Source of the DNA: Symbiodinium natans
Taxonomy: Eukaryota > Sar > Dinophyceae > Suessiales > Symbiodiniaceae
Assembly: GCA_905221605.1 (NCBI GenBank)
Contig: CAJNDS010000058.1
Location: 825,992-863,491 of the forward strand
Length of the DNA: 37,500 nt
Direction of reading: 5' to 3'
Below are positions 26,101 through 33,879 of the stretch, in pieces; position 1 is the first letter of the stretch, and each line of letters opens with the position of its first letter. The position numbers and the translations under genes are program-made. Under the pieces are notes generated by a model that did no database searches, was not told where the DNA came from, and saw nothing but the letters and a program-made list of their open reading frames with translations.

Positions 26101-29002
26101 ACTTCGTCTAGAACACAGCGATGCCCTGAAAATGCTGGATGCTGCAGAAAGTTTTTTGGTTCCGGAGGAGGCGGGAATGTTGTATCAAAGCAAAAACAGC
26201 CTTGGAACCGGGGGAGCAGCGACTGGTGTGGTGGGACATGTTGTGGCCTCCGAGATACCCATTGGTTTTGAAGCTGATGAGCAGAGCGACCTGCTGGATG
26301 GCATGCAGCTGGGATTGAAAAGGTTAGGGCTACGTGAGCAACAAAAGCTGCAGCAAGACCTTTGGGATCAATCCAGCTTGGACGAGGAGCCGGACACTTG
26401 GACCTTGAAGGATCAAGTCACGCAGGTACGGGCCATACACGAACAAGCGGACCAGGTGGAGGATGATCTTCGACTGTTGAAGAGCATGTCTGTGGAGACA
26501 AATGTTGGACGTACGGGCGCTCCTACTGATGTTTTTCCGGAGGTGTTCTTGCAAACAAAGACAATTCAGCAAGCCCAGGTATTGCAGGAGCTGCCAGCGT
26601 GGACACCAGCAATGAGTGCCGAGTATAACACGATTCGCCATGAGAAGGCTGCAATAGAGCCAATCACCGAGCAGCAGATCCGGGTCATGGAGGAGGACGA
26701 CAGCCTGATCGTGAAGAGGATTCCGGCAAAAATGGTGTTCACAAGAAAGGCGGTCAGCGGACAACGCAAAGCGAGGGCATGCGCTTGCGGGAACTTTCTC
26801 CAGGCCGAAGAAAGTAGCAAAACAAAGCAGGAGCTCCGGGAGGAGGTATATGCGGCTGGTATTGACATTTCGGTGCTACGTACCATGCTTGCTGTGGGGG
26901 CTCGTCGTGGCTGGAAGGCTGGAACGACGGACATCAAGGGGGCCTTCCTGAATGCCCCGCTACTTCAGCGGACCAAAACCAAAACAGAACGCATCATTTT
27001 GGACCCGCCGAAAATCCTGTCCCGAGCTGGAATTATCCCTCCGTATGAAAAGCGGTTGGTGACCCGTGCATTATACGGGTTGGATATTTCGCCTAAGAGC
27101 TGGGCAGTGTTTCGAAATCAACAACTTAATGGCCGAAGATTTCAGAGTGGAGGAGCGTGGTACACCTGGCAAGCTTGTCGCACAGATCAAAATTTGTGGA
27201 GAATTTTATCCGAGGATGGAAGATTGTGCGGCCTGGTTTCCATCTATGTCGACGACATTTTGGGAGTCATGGAAGATGGGGTACTACAATCGTGCTTCAG
27301 CGATCTGTCGCAGCTCTGGGCATGCTCTACACCGGAGTACGTGGCCCAAGGATCTGTTCGTTTTTGCGGATTCGATATATCAGAAGGATCTGATGATCGC
27401 CGTGGATTTTTGCTCCGGCAGGAGGCGTATATCGACGAAATCTTGGAACGGTTCGAGAGCGAACATCAAGGCAGCCTACGAACTTCCAAGGTTCCTGCGT
27501 TGAGGTATGATCTTCCTCATGACAAAAAGGAGATGGATCCTTTGCAGGTGAAGCTGGCCCAAAAGCTGATTGGTGAGTTAAATTGGATTGGAACCCGTAC
27601 AAGACCTGATATTATCTTTGCCATCAGCAAGGCGGCTCAATGTATCACCAGGGATGCTGTTTTGGCGGTGGAAGCAGCAACTCAAATCTTCAAGTTCCTC
27701 AAGGCCACCAAGGAGGAGGGCCTTCGCTATGTGGCCAATCCGGATTCTTTTGGGAAGCATCAGGAGTTAAGGGTGCCTAGAAAAGAGGCGTTGGTGGAGG
27801 TTTTTACTGATGCCAGCCACGCTCCCGATGCCGGACGTTCCCAAGAATGTGTACATGTTTTTGCTGCAGGCCAATTAATTGGTTGGTCGTCCAACAAGCA
27901 AACTATGACCAGCCTCAGTACAGCAGAAAGCGAACTGTGTGCAGTGTTGGAAGGGGTAGCTTATGGTGAGGGAACCAAATGTGTTTTGGAAGAAATCTTG
28001 CAGGTTCCTGTTCAGGCTGTGATCTACTGCGATAATGCTGCTACGGTTGCCCTAGTCACAGGAAGCTCCAACCTTTGGCGGACCCGAGGGTTAAAGATCA
28101 AGGCTGCAGCACTCCAGGAGCGATTACAATGCGATATTTGGCAGATGTATCACCTTGATGGTGTTTACATGACCGCAGATTTGGGCACAAAACCCCTTAC
28201 TGCGAGTAGAGTGGACGAGCTGAGGAAGCTGATCAACATGGGAGGGCCAACAAGCTGTCGACCTCAAGCTAGCAGGCTGCAAGCGACGAACATGCTGAAG
28301 ATTTTGGTTTGTTTGGCCATGTTGAGTACAGTGGATGGTGCAACAATGGAGCAAGCGATGACACTGGATGATATGGCGACCGTCGTCATGTTGAACTTCG
28401 GGCAGACGGCGCTTTGGATGGGCCTGACTGCTATGGTGCTCAGTATCCTCTTTTTGTGGGAAACAGCATGGTTTTTGGCAGGATATCAGAGGATTAAGGC
28501 CCGGTCCAAGGAAGATCAGTCCTCGCTACCATCGTCTTCAGCTCCAACATCCACTGGGATGGGAACAACCACGGCCACTGGGACGGCGTCGAACGCATCC
28601 ACTGGGATGATCTCGAGCACGCCCCCTGGGATGATGCCGACTCCATCCACTGGGATGTCATCGGCTCCTACGGCTTCTTCGTCGGCGCCTATGCCTCCAC
28701 GCAAGGCGCCCCCAGTCCGACCACCACGTTCGGTGGAGCCAGCCGGATCCGAGGATTATTGGACGACACGAGGGGGATGGCATGTAAGGGTCCATCGACA
28801 ACCACGAATCCAACTATTTGACCCCTGCGATGCTGCCAGACCCTTCGGGTTGGAGGAGTTGACTGGTGGCCGCGTTACCTATGTCACCTTTCAAAATGAT
28901 GGGGAGACCCAGGTCATCCGAGATATCTTCCGTTACAAGGTGGACGCCAAGCGACGACTGGACCGCACTTGGAAGGGAGTCACGGAGTTCGTCATTCGTT
29001 GA
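23048..29002 (+). CDS. pol: ORF2: Pol, integrase / 2OG-oxygenase-like / RT / RNase H
   Basis: Open frame of 1984 codons starting at GTG, not ATG, so probably expressed by frameshifting from ORF1. Numbering is from that codon. Integrase zinc motif: H27-x4-H32-x6-C39-x2-C42. Integrase core: D66 (ADLSGPY), D295 (HTDKGGEF) and E331 (NGRAEAA), an exact D-x35-E spacing. The D66-D295 distance is about four times normal because of an acidic insertion at about 95-260. A 2OG/Fe(II)-oxygenase-like domain lies at about 530-715, with H593-x-D595 (GPHRD), H663 (KWHAS) and R674 (H-x10-R). A long acidic linker (~780-1180) includes EENEEEPPEDDED. Copia-type reverse transcriptase has D1295 (TDIKGAFLNA) and YVDD with D1402/D1403. 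RNase H has D1588 (FTDASHA), E1627 (STAESEL), D1662 (YCDNAA) and D1711 (ADLGTKPL). Hydrophobic segments at about 1749-1765 and 1787-1812 are followed by a Ser/Thr/Pro tail with four STGM repeats and a short conserved-looking end (WTTRGGW to WKGVTEF). RT, RNase H and integrase calls are firm; oxygenase is likely; the tail is unassigned. Confidence 0.93.
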   Translation: MGSSTIAAALGPGGLSIHRLDTKFRQHVAQGHIPFRRDCLHCLAGGAKDGQHRRLPISEAYTISADLSGPYTVGLDEYGRVKYMCTMVYTIPVFANLEPEPMVEIPEGGGQDEKPRSSEAVNEAASLLDDDGLVGVDTTSLLGEDTPEYEPDLDDERCSQLDEPLPPQAKDEEAVVLRDYGLDCEEDWNDEVDPGEWECNEEVLEEELPKENLTDFQKRLVQEQAEAWKQYLVKAREQADSVAPQDLKLDKLQMVELTFAESLRDKTPASVVGAIGRVYSKLKMWGMHVARFHTDKGGEFLNAPVCRWLQDRGIYQTCGQGGSYKQNGRAEAAVGICKRATRTLLRGETSAKRLWPGAWRWVAERRLRRALARLGMPVKPLVPFGTVVWIRKRHWHKAEQWDDRVHKGVVIAPAQHVSRGYVVKVGNDFFTTTTLFQNVQMADTGAISAMDEVEVDAVPPRQRARGKQGLASLSVAPAALSCPGHDREQTGHSLVQAWKKADSWISGPLQETIEWLQDSLSGTKLRSDRQTSEGLYITNGVYRRGGVIGITNTTTHQPDRLRTQVLNAILAAAFPNDTWTSSTLSVNNWLGPHRDIFNQRGTSNLLVCLSPSISIWTEVEPPFTGLGSEELVWKEVRPGLWKPGQIHRLRCGDSMRLDPRKWHASEDGEEKGPRVLAVAFSLAVHARLEPGKRASLYSAGFPLPAIAGTGGGYKQDLRSSLSSASPSNTSTTTAPRPRVAKLRLRQREEGEADGPARQVEHTQIQYTVLDAATADRLFQERWTHEQANAHDLDQHPLQRFVDDWEGEWSPVLPPDGILPTTETVDQAASAAYEYRFRWAGLLPDPEIDPNQVLRDPSIRLDRVNPPEEGMQIDPVIQRHLVDEDDPESRRRALTDDRPDLTMATIINYRYMYDDENQLEIHQFAMMVNHTVGYEEAPHWQPLDIVIRSEVLYELQEPQQAEENEEEPPEDDEDVDQGDDEDDDPPGDGPDGPGGGGRGRSRTPEIRYEDYRNVRPRYQLRLEHSDALKMLDAAESFLVPEEAGMLYQSKNSLGTGGAATGVVGHVVASEIPIGFEADEQSDLLDGMQLGLKRLGLREQQKLQQDLWDQSSLDEEPDTWTLKDQVTQVRAIHEQADQVEDDLRLLKSMSVETNVGRTGAPTDVFPEVFLQTKTIQQAQVLQELPAWTPAMSAEYNTIRHEKAAIEPITEQQIRVMEEDDSLIVKRIPAKMVFTRKAVSGQRKARACACGNFLQAEESSKTKQELREEVYAAGIDISVLRTMLAVGARRGWKAGTTDIKGAFLNAPLLQRTKTKTERIILDPPKILSRAGIIPPYEKRLVTRALYGLDISPKSWAVFRNQQLNGRRFQSGGAWYTWQACRTDQNLWRILSEDGRLCGLVSIYVDDILGVMEDGVLQSCFSDLSQLWACSTPEYVAQGSVRFCGFDISEGSDDRRGFLLRQEAYIDEILERFESEHQGSLRTSKVPALRYDLPHDKKEMDPLQVKLAQKLIGELNWIGTRTRPDIIFAISKAAQCITRDAVLAVEAATQIFKFLKATKEEGLRYVANPDSFGKHQELRVPRKEALVEVFTDASHAPDAGRSQECVHVFAAGQLIGWSSNKQTMTSLSTAESELCAVLEGVAYGEGTKCVLEEILQVPVQAVIYCDNAATVALVTGSSNLWRTRGLKIKAAALQERLQCDIWQMYHLDGVYMTADLGTKPLTASRVDELRKLINMGGPTSCRPQASRLQATNMLKILVCLAMLSTVDGATMEQAMTLDDMATVVMLNFGQTALWMGLTAMVLSILFLWETAWFLAGYQRIKARSKEDQSSLPSSSAPTSTGMGTTTATGTASNASTGMISSTPPGMMPTPSTGMSSAPTASSSAPMPPRKAPPVRPPRSVEPAGSEDYWTTRGGWHVRVHRQPRIQLFDPCDAARPFGLEELTGGRVTYVTFQNDGETQVIRDIFRYKVDAKRRLDRTWKGVTEFVIR
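23081..23090 (+). promoter_or_regulatory. Candidate -1 ribosomal frameshift site CCCGGGGGGC
   Basis: In ORF1 phase the bases read gtC CCG GGG GGC, which fits the X XXY YYZ slippery form twice (C CCG GGG and G GGG GGC). ORF2 is in the -1 frame. It is open only from 23039 (stop TGA at 23036-23038), and its only upstream starts are non-ATG. Slippage here joins ORF1 before Gly-Gly-Tyr to ORF2 Gly-Gly-Leu and retains the integrase zinc motif. A lost G in the genome or assembly would look the same. Confidence 0.6.
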
Positions 29003-29111
29003 CTGGCTGGGATGTGGCGATATTCTTTACTGGCGATTTCAATGGAGGCTTTTGACCAGGTGCCTCGCCCGAAGGTCACAAAGATGATCCGATGCATTTG
29101 TGCATCAGCTC

Positions 29112-29119
29112 AGGGGGAG
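29112..29119 (+). other. Polypurine tract before 3' LTR
   Basis: AGGGGGAG directly abuts the first base of the 3' LTR, the expected place for the plus-strand primer of an LTR retrotransposon. The 109 nt between the ORF2 stop and this tract contain no gene. Confidence 0.8.
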
Positions 29120-29391
29120 CCTGGAAAGCTGGCATGGCCCCTGCAGCAAGGATGACACGCACAAATCGATTGGCTCAAGATGAAACAGGGTCACAGGGTT
29201 ACCGGGGTTGTGGGCTTCGGCCTGTCCCCAGTAGGGTTTCCCTTAGGTGCCTCTTGTTCGGGGTTTTGGGGTTGTGTCTTGTGGGGTTTGGGGTTCCCGA
29301 GCTTAGGCTGGTACTCCTCTTTTGGCCCCTACCTTCTCCCTGGTTCCCCTGAGTTCGGTTCTCTCTTAAGGTTATTCTTTTGGTTTCCTGG
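29120..29391 (+). repeat. 3' LTR
   Basis: 272 bp, identical to 18751-19022. It is followed at once by ACCCCAAACCCC, the same CCCCAAA repeat that precedes the 5' LTR. Confidence 0.95.
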
Positions 29392-30600
29392 ACCCCAAAC
29401 CCCAAACCCCAAACCCTAAACCCTATCCTCCCTCCAGGGTCTCCTAAACCCTATCCTCCCTCCAGGGTCTCCGCGCTCACACGTCAGACTCGGGCGATGC
29501 CGGATGTTCCGTGGCCGTGTCCTGGATGATGAGCTCCAAATTGTCTTGGGGCCCGTTTTGAGGGTTTAGGGTTTAGGGTTTTCGGATTTAGGGTTTAGGG
29601 TTTAGGGTGTAGGGTTTTCGGGTTTAGGGTTTAGGGTTCTTGTGGCCATCTACACTTTACCAAGGGGTTTAGGGCTCAGGGTTTAGGAGTTGTGCGAACC
29701 CTAAACCCTAAACCTTACTGTAAACCCCAAACTGTGGTCTTTGGAGTATATATATATATATGTATATATATACATATTGTTTGTTTTTTCTTTTTTTTTT
29801 GGGGGGGGTTGTTGGGGAATGCCCGCATCAGGCCTGGATCGCCACAAGTGGCTCAAGCCGAAACCCCAGATCCCGGTAACCCCAATTCAACGCCACACCT
29901 CAAAGCTGGTTAGTTCCTAAGAGATACAGGTGTTGGAGTGCTGAGGGTTTGGGGTCTGTGGGGTGTCTAGGGTTCTTGGGCTTTCGGGGAGAACTACCCC
30001 TAAACCCAAGCACATTGCAGGCCGCAAACGATGCTTTTTCCCCCCTGACTGGAGCACGAGGTTCTCGCACAATGGCACAGTAGGGGAAGCCCTCACCAGC
30101 CCTGAACCCTATCAATCCTACAAGCCCTCAACCAAATAAACCCTAGAAGCCCCAAAGCCTATAAACCCTCTAAACCCTATACACCCTCAGAGCCCCAAAC
30201 CCTGAAAACAGTACACCCTAGAAGCCCCATACCCCAAACCCTGAACCCTAAACCTCAACTCTAGAAGCCGAAACCCTAAACCCTAAACCCTGTAGCCAAT
30301 AAACCCTAAACCCAAAACCCTCCACATGGAAAAGGCCTGCCGAGTCTACACGCTCATGAGGCACCCGAAGGGGGTTTAGGGTTTAGGCTTTAGGGTTCAG
30401 GGTTTAGGGTTGAGGGTTTAGGGTTTAGGGTTTAGGGCCCTTAAGCAATGCCGCGTTTCCTTTGTAGGGACACGCCGGATGTTCAAAGGACCTTGAAAAC
30501 TGACCCGTGCGATCGCGGACTCTAGGTTCGGGTGCTGCCCGGAACCTACTGAGTTAAAATTGAGGGGCATAAGGAGTCTTCTTCCCCTAGATAACCGCTA
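29392..30600. repeat. Telomere-like mosaic right of the retrotransposon
   Basis: CCCCAAA then CCCTAAA at 29392-29425. An exact 28-bp tandem pair (TAAACCCTATCCTCCCTCCA...) lies at 29417-29444 and 29445-29472. TTTAGGG tracts lie at 29561-29640 and 30372-30440. (AT)n and TTTTGGGG runs lie at 29747-29810. C-strand variants (CCCTATAAA, CCCTAGAAG) lie at 30100-30320. GCCA...TGGCTCAAG at 29841-29857 resembles part of the spliced leader. No supportable gene. Confidence 0.78.
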
Positions 30601-30646
30601 TATATGTATATATATATATATATAGATATATATGCTACCCCCCCCC
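30601..30646. repeat. (AT)n microsatellite ending TATGCTAC-C9
   Basis: An AT run joined by GCTAC to a C run; on the minus strand it reads G9-GTAGCATATA, like 7991-8006. It marks the left edge of the AT-rich block. Confidence 0.85.
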
Positions 30647-30870
30647 AGCGACCTACCCTTGTTAGGCCTTTTTAGGCCTTGTTAACAAAAAACAACTTCG
30701 AAGGCCCAAAAGTCGCGTAGTCAATCACCGGGTAATGAAGGACAGTTACTGGGACACCCACCTCACAGACCCCGATAAGCCAGCATTGGATTAATCTACA
30801 TTTTGAATCTGAAGCGGACAATGCTGTTTTTAGATGTTTAGATCTGTGTTTTTTTCTGTGCAAATTGTGC

Positions 30871-31640
30871 GTTTAAAAGGCAATTACTGTTTTGTTGAGC
30901 AACTAATTCATTTATACAACTGTGTTTGTACGAGGCAAAGTATTAATCAAATAGTGAAATGTTTTTCTTGATTCTATGCGAATTTAACTACTAGAGCAAT
31001 TATTAAGCAAAGAACCCAATTTGACTCAAGTGAATACTAGCTAAAGGAGCATACTCAACCAAGATACGACATAGACACCATTCTCAACCAAAATATGGCA
31101 AAATGTGTGTTTAAAGGGCAAATAATGCTTTGTTGAGCAACTACTGTATTTATGCAATTGTGTTTGTACTAGGCAAAGTATGAATCAAATACTATCTGAA
31201 AAGTCCACTGAAATACCTTACGTTTACATATTCATGAAACTTTATTTATTTTTGAAATACTCATTCTATGCGAATTTAGCTACTAGAGTAAGTATTAAGC
31301 AAATAGCCCAATTTGACTCAAGTGAATACCATTTAAAGGACCATACTCAACCAAAATACGAAATAAGCACCATGTTCAACCAAAATATGGCAAAGTGTGG
31401 TTTAAAGGGCAAATAGTGCTTGGTTGAGCAACTAATGCATTGAAACAGTTGTGTTTATACCAGGCAAAGTAAAAGTAAAATACTATCTGCAAAGTCCACT
31501 GAAATGCCTTTATTCATGAAACATTGTTTTTGACATATTCGTTCTATGCGAATTTAACTACTAGAGAAATTCTTAAGCAAATAGCCCAATTCGACTCAAG
31601 TGAATACTATTTAAACGACCATACTCAAACAAATACGAAA
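30871..31640. repeat. AT-rich tandem repeat, three ~240-290 bp units
   Basis: Units begin GTTTAAAAGGCA at 30871 and GTTTAAAGGGCAAAT at 31109 and 31400. Each contains GTTGAGCAACTA, AGGCAAAGTA, TATGCGAATTTA, CTACTAGAG, CAATTTGACTCAAGTGAATA and, except the last, ACCAAAATATGGCAAA. The middle unit is about 50 bp longer. Base composition is far more AT-rich than the rest of the window. ORFs here are short and unsupported. Confidence 0.85.
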
Positions 31641-31647
31641 TAAACAC

Positions 31648-32362
31648 TAACGGAAATGGAAGCGGTTCTACCTACATAACAATGAAACAAAGATTGCTGA
31701 AGTATTCAATAAAGACCACTTATATATTATGTCTGAAAAGCACAATTTGCATAAGCAAGCTTAAAAATGCACAATAATGGAACTAGAAGCGGTTCTACTT
31801 ACATAACGATGAAACAAAGATGTCTGAAGTATTCAATAAAGACCACATATATACTATGTTTGAAAATCACAACTTGCACAATCAGGCTTAAAAAATGCAC
31901 AAGAATCCTAGAAAAGTACTTAGTGAAGGCCATACACAAGCAAATTCACAAATACAAAAAAACATCCAACAGCGCAAGCTTTTCAGGAGGATCTCTGGTG
32001 AAGTTTGGATTATAGGGTTTTGGGGTATCCCTGGACGAGTAGGAGTCACTTTTCAAGCAAACGATTCTAAGCAATAAATGCTTTTTCTCAAGACAAGTAT
32101 TGCAAATGCTGCTTCTAGATAATTAATCGCTTTTACCAGGCAAATATTACCCATGCGAATTTAGATACCAGAGCACCAAGTAATGGCTGAATAAGGTCTA
32201 CTACACTTGAGTACAACCAAAAGATGCACTAAACACTAGTTGAAAAAGAAGCGAAGTGGTTCTACGTGCATAATAACGAAACAAATAGTTCTGAAGCACT
32301 AGAAAGACCAGTTGTACACTATTTCTGAAAAGCACAATTAGCATAAGCACACTTAAAAATTC
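31648..32362. repeat. Second AT-rich repeat family, ~123-bp units
   Basis: Two adjacent units, at about 31655-31777 and 31778-31900, share GAAGCGGTTCTAC, TACATAAC, GAAACAAAGAT, TGAAGTATTCAATAAAGACC and a CACAA...TTGCA end. A diverged third unit lies at about 32238-32362. Between the units, 31901-32237 carries TATTGCAAATGCT and TGCGAATTTAGATACCAGAG, echoing the first repeat family. No gene. Confidence 0.8.
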
Positions 32363-32390
32363 GTAGTTGTTGCCTCGTGACCGTGAAGGC

Positions 32391-32549
32391 GAACCAAAAA
32401 GCCAAAATACCAAAACCAAAAAAAAACCAAAAATAGCAAAACCAAAAAAAAATCCGGGACTCTTCGAGAAGCCTCATAGGGATGCCTGAGGGTTCCGGAA
32501 AATTGTTTTTTTTGGTTTTGGTTTTTGTGGTTTTGGTATTTTGGTTTTT
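32391..32549. repeat. Foldback: AACCAAAA-rich arm and its complement
   Basis: The left arm 32391-32457 (CCAAAATACCAAAACC and A runs, ending TCCGG) mirrors the right arm 32493-32549 (CCGGAAAA, T runs, GGTTTTGGTATTTTGG). The spacer is about 35 bp. It may be the end of the AT-rich element or an independent foldback. Confidence 0.65.
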
Positions 32550-32678
32550 CTACTGTCCCGTGTATGCGATTTTAGTTGTATTTTAGTCTACGCCCTAGGA
32601 AATACGCTATATTGCACACCGAGTTTGCTTGCAGTGCAGCTGGGTGACTTGAGACAAGGCGAAAAAGGGTAGGTCACT

Positions 32679-32799
32679 GGGGGGGGGGGGGGGTACCACA
32701 TATATGTGTATATATATATATATAAATATATATATATACATATATATATATACATATATATATATGTAAACACATACACACACACACACACACACACAC
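32679..32799. repeat. G15-TACCACATA, (AT)n and (CA)n compound microsatellite
   Basis: A 15-base G run, then TACCACATATATG, an AT/ATAC array to about 32765, then (CA)n at 32768-32799. The overlapping minus-strand ORFs of Tyr/Ile repeats are artefacts. 32800-32927 has no recognised feature. Confidence 0.92.
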
Positions 32800-32927
32800 C
32801 TGATATAGTCCAAAATATACCTAGGTAGCCCACACATAACCCCTAAGGTCCCTGTAGCCCCTTGATTTGTCGGCTCTTGCTTTCTCAGCTCTTTATAATT
32901 CATGCAGCCCTCCCTTTGGAACAATAA

Positions 32928-33215
32928 GGTTTAGGGTTCAGGGTTTCGCCCACCCAAAAAACATGGCTCGGGCTCTTACACTGTCGACCTCTTTGAGCTT
33001 GGGCGAAACCCTAAACCCCTAAACCCCTAAACCCCTAAACCCCTAAACCCCTAAACCCGAAACCCCTGAACCCGAAAGGGGGTTCCAGCCTGAGTCTAGG
33101 ATTTACCTTAAGACCCCAAAGCCTACTTTTTATCTAGGGTTTAGGGTCTAGGGTCTAGGGTCTAGGGTTTAGGGTTTAGGGTTTAGGGTTCAGGGTTCAG
33201 GGTTTAGGGTTTAGG
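32928..33215. repeat. Telomere-like tracts incl. (CCCCTAAA)n octamers
   Basis: 33006-33056 is a homogeneous CCCCTAAA octamer run. 33133-33215 is TTTAGGG with TCTAGGG and TTCAGGG variants in the opposite orientation. Confidence 0.85.
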
Positions 33216-33552
33216 GACCTAAGAACCCTTCTTTTACCCGAATAACCTACAAACAAGTACTGGGGCCCTCTTTACCTACAGTTGTATGGGTTATGCCTAA
33301 TGTTAAGGTCACCTTTACAATACGGGTGTCAATAGTGGCAACTTTTCCGGCCGGGATTTTTGCCCAAAAGTTTGTTTCATGAACAGTTTCCATTATGTTA
33401 GGCTGCCCCGAACCCTAAACCCCATTTTGAGGGGGGTCGTAATCAAAAAACGGGTGGTAATAGTGGAAACTTTTCCGGGAGAATTTCCCAAATGTGCTTC
33501 CGAGAGTACTCCTCTTTTCACTCGAGGCCGAGACCACACAGCTGAGAGTGCT
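33216..33552. other. Non-coding, with a ~40-bp direct repeat
   Basis: ACGGGTGTCAATAGTGGCAA at 33322 and ACGGGTGGTAATAGTGGAAA at 33450 begin two copies of a ~40-bp sequence (about 80% identical, both continuing ACTTTTCCGG). The region lies just 3' of the minus-strand gene and may include its 3' UTR or the edge of the element carrying it. No gene is supportable. Confidence 0.55.
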
Positions 33553-33879
33553 TCACTTCAGCAGAGGCAGTCCTAGAGAGTGCCTTAACTGGTTGAGGTA
33601 ATAACGCTCGGCCTTGGGGCCGTCGCAAAAGAGGCAGCCAGAGACCCATCTGCAACGACTGCAGACGGAGCAGCCAAAGAGTCTAATTTGAGAAATCTTG
33701 TCCTGATGTTCCTTAGGAAGATCAGAGAGCTCAGGTTCCTTGCCTAGAGACAAAACCTTGGCAGCGAGTTTCGCTGCCTGAGAGGCTGCTTCTGCTGCGA
33801 CAGAGGCCTTCTTGGCAAGCTCTTGAGAGACCTTGAGGTTCTTGAGTCGGCTCTTCTCCAGAGACTTCAAGCGAGAGGC
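33553..33879 (-). CDS. C-terminal exon: Ala/Lys coiled coil and Cys cluster
   Basis: It follows in frame after removal of the 101-nt intron. About 50 residues form an Ala/Lys/Leu heptad-like helix (ELAKKASVAAEAASQAAKLA). A C-x2-C-x2-C-x5-C-x2-C cluster (GCSVCSRCRWVSGCLFCD) that could bind zinc follows, then KAERYYL and a TGA stop at 33555-33553. Not a named domain that I recognise. Confidence 0.65.
   Translation of the reverse strand, partial: ASRLKSLEKSRLKNLKVSQELAKKASVAAEAASQAAKLAAKVLSLGKEPELSDLPKEHQDKISQIRLFGCSVCSRCRWVSGCLFCDGPKAERYYLNQLRHSLGLPLLK

Larger units (their letters stand above)
18751..29391 (+). mobile_element. Complete Ty1/copia-type LTR retrotransposon, 10.6 kb
   Basis: Two identical 272-bp LTRs bound a leader with a tRNA-primer site, two long overlapping ORFs and a purine tract. 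The domain order (Gag, protease, integrase before reverse transcriptase, RNase H) is that of Ty1/copia (Pseudoviridae-like) elements. The total is about twice the length of a typical copia element. The extra length comes from a long Gag N-terminus, a methyltransferase-like domain, an integrase insertion, a 2OG-oxygenase-like domain, a long acidic linker and a C-terminal membrane-type tail. Both ORFs are open and the LTRs show no difference, so insertion is recent and the copy may be active (inference). CCCCAAA-type telomere-like repeats flank both ends, so the target was inside such an array. ACCCCA precedes the left LTR and follows the right one, but the repeat makes a target duplication impossible to prove. 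Similar elements are annotated widely in dinoflagellate genomes (general knowledge). Confidence 0.93.
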
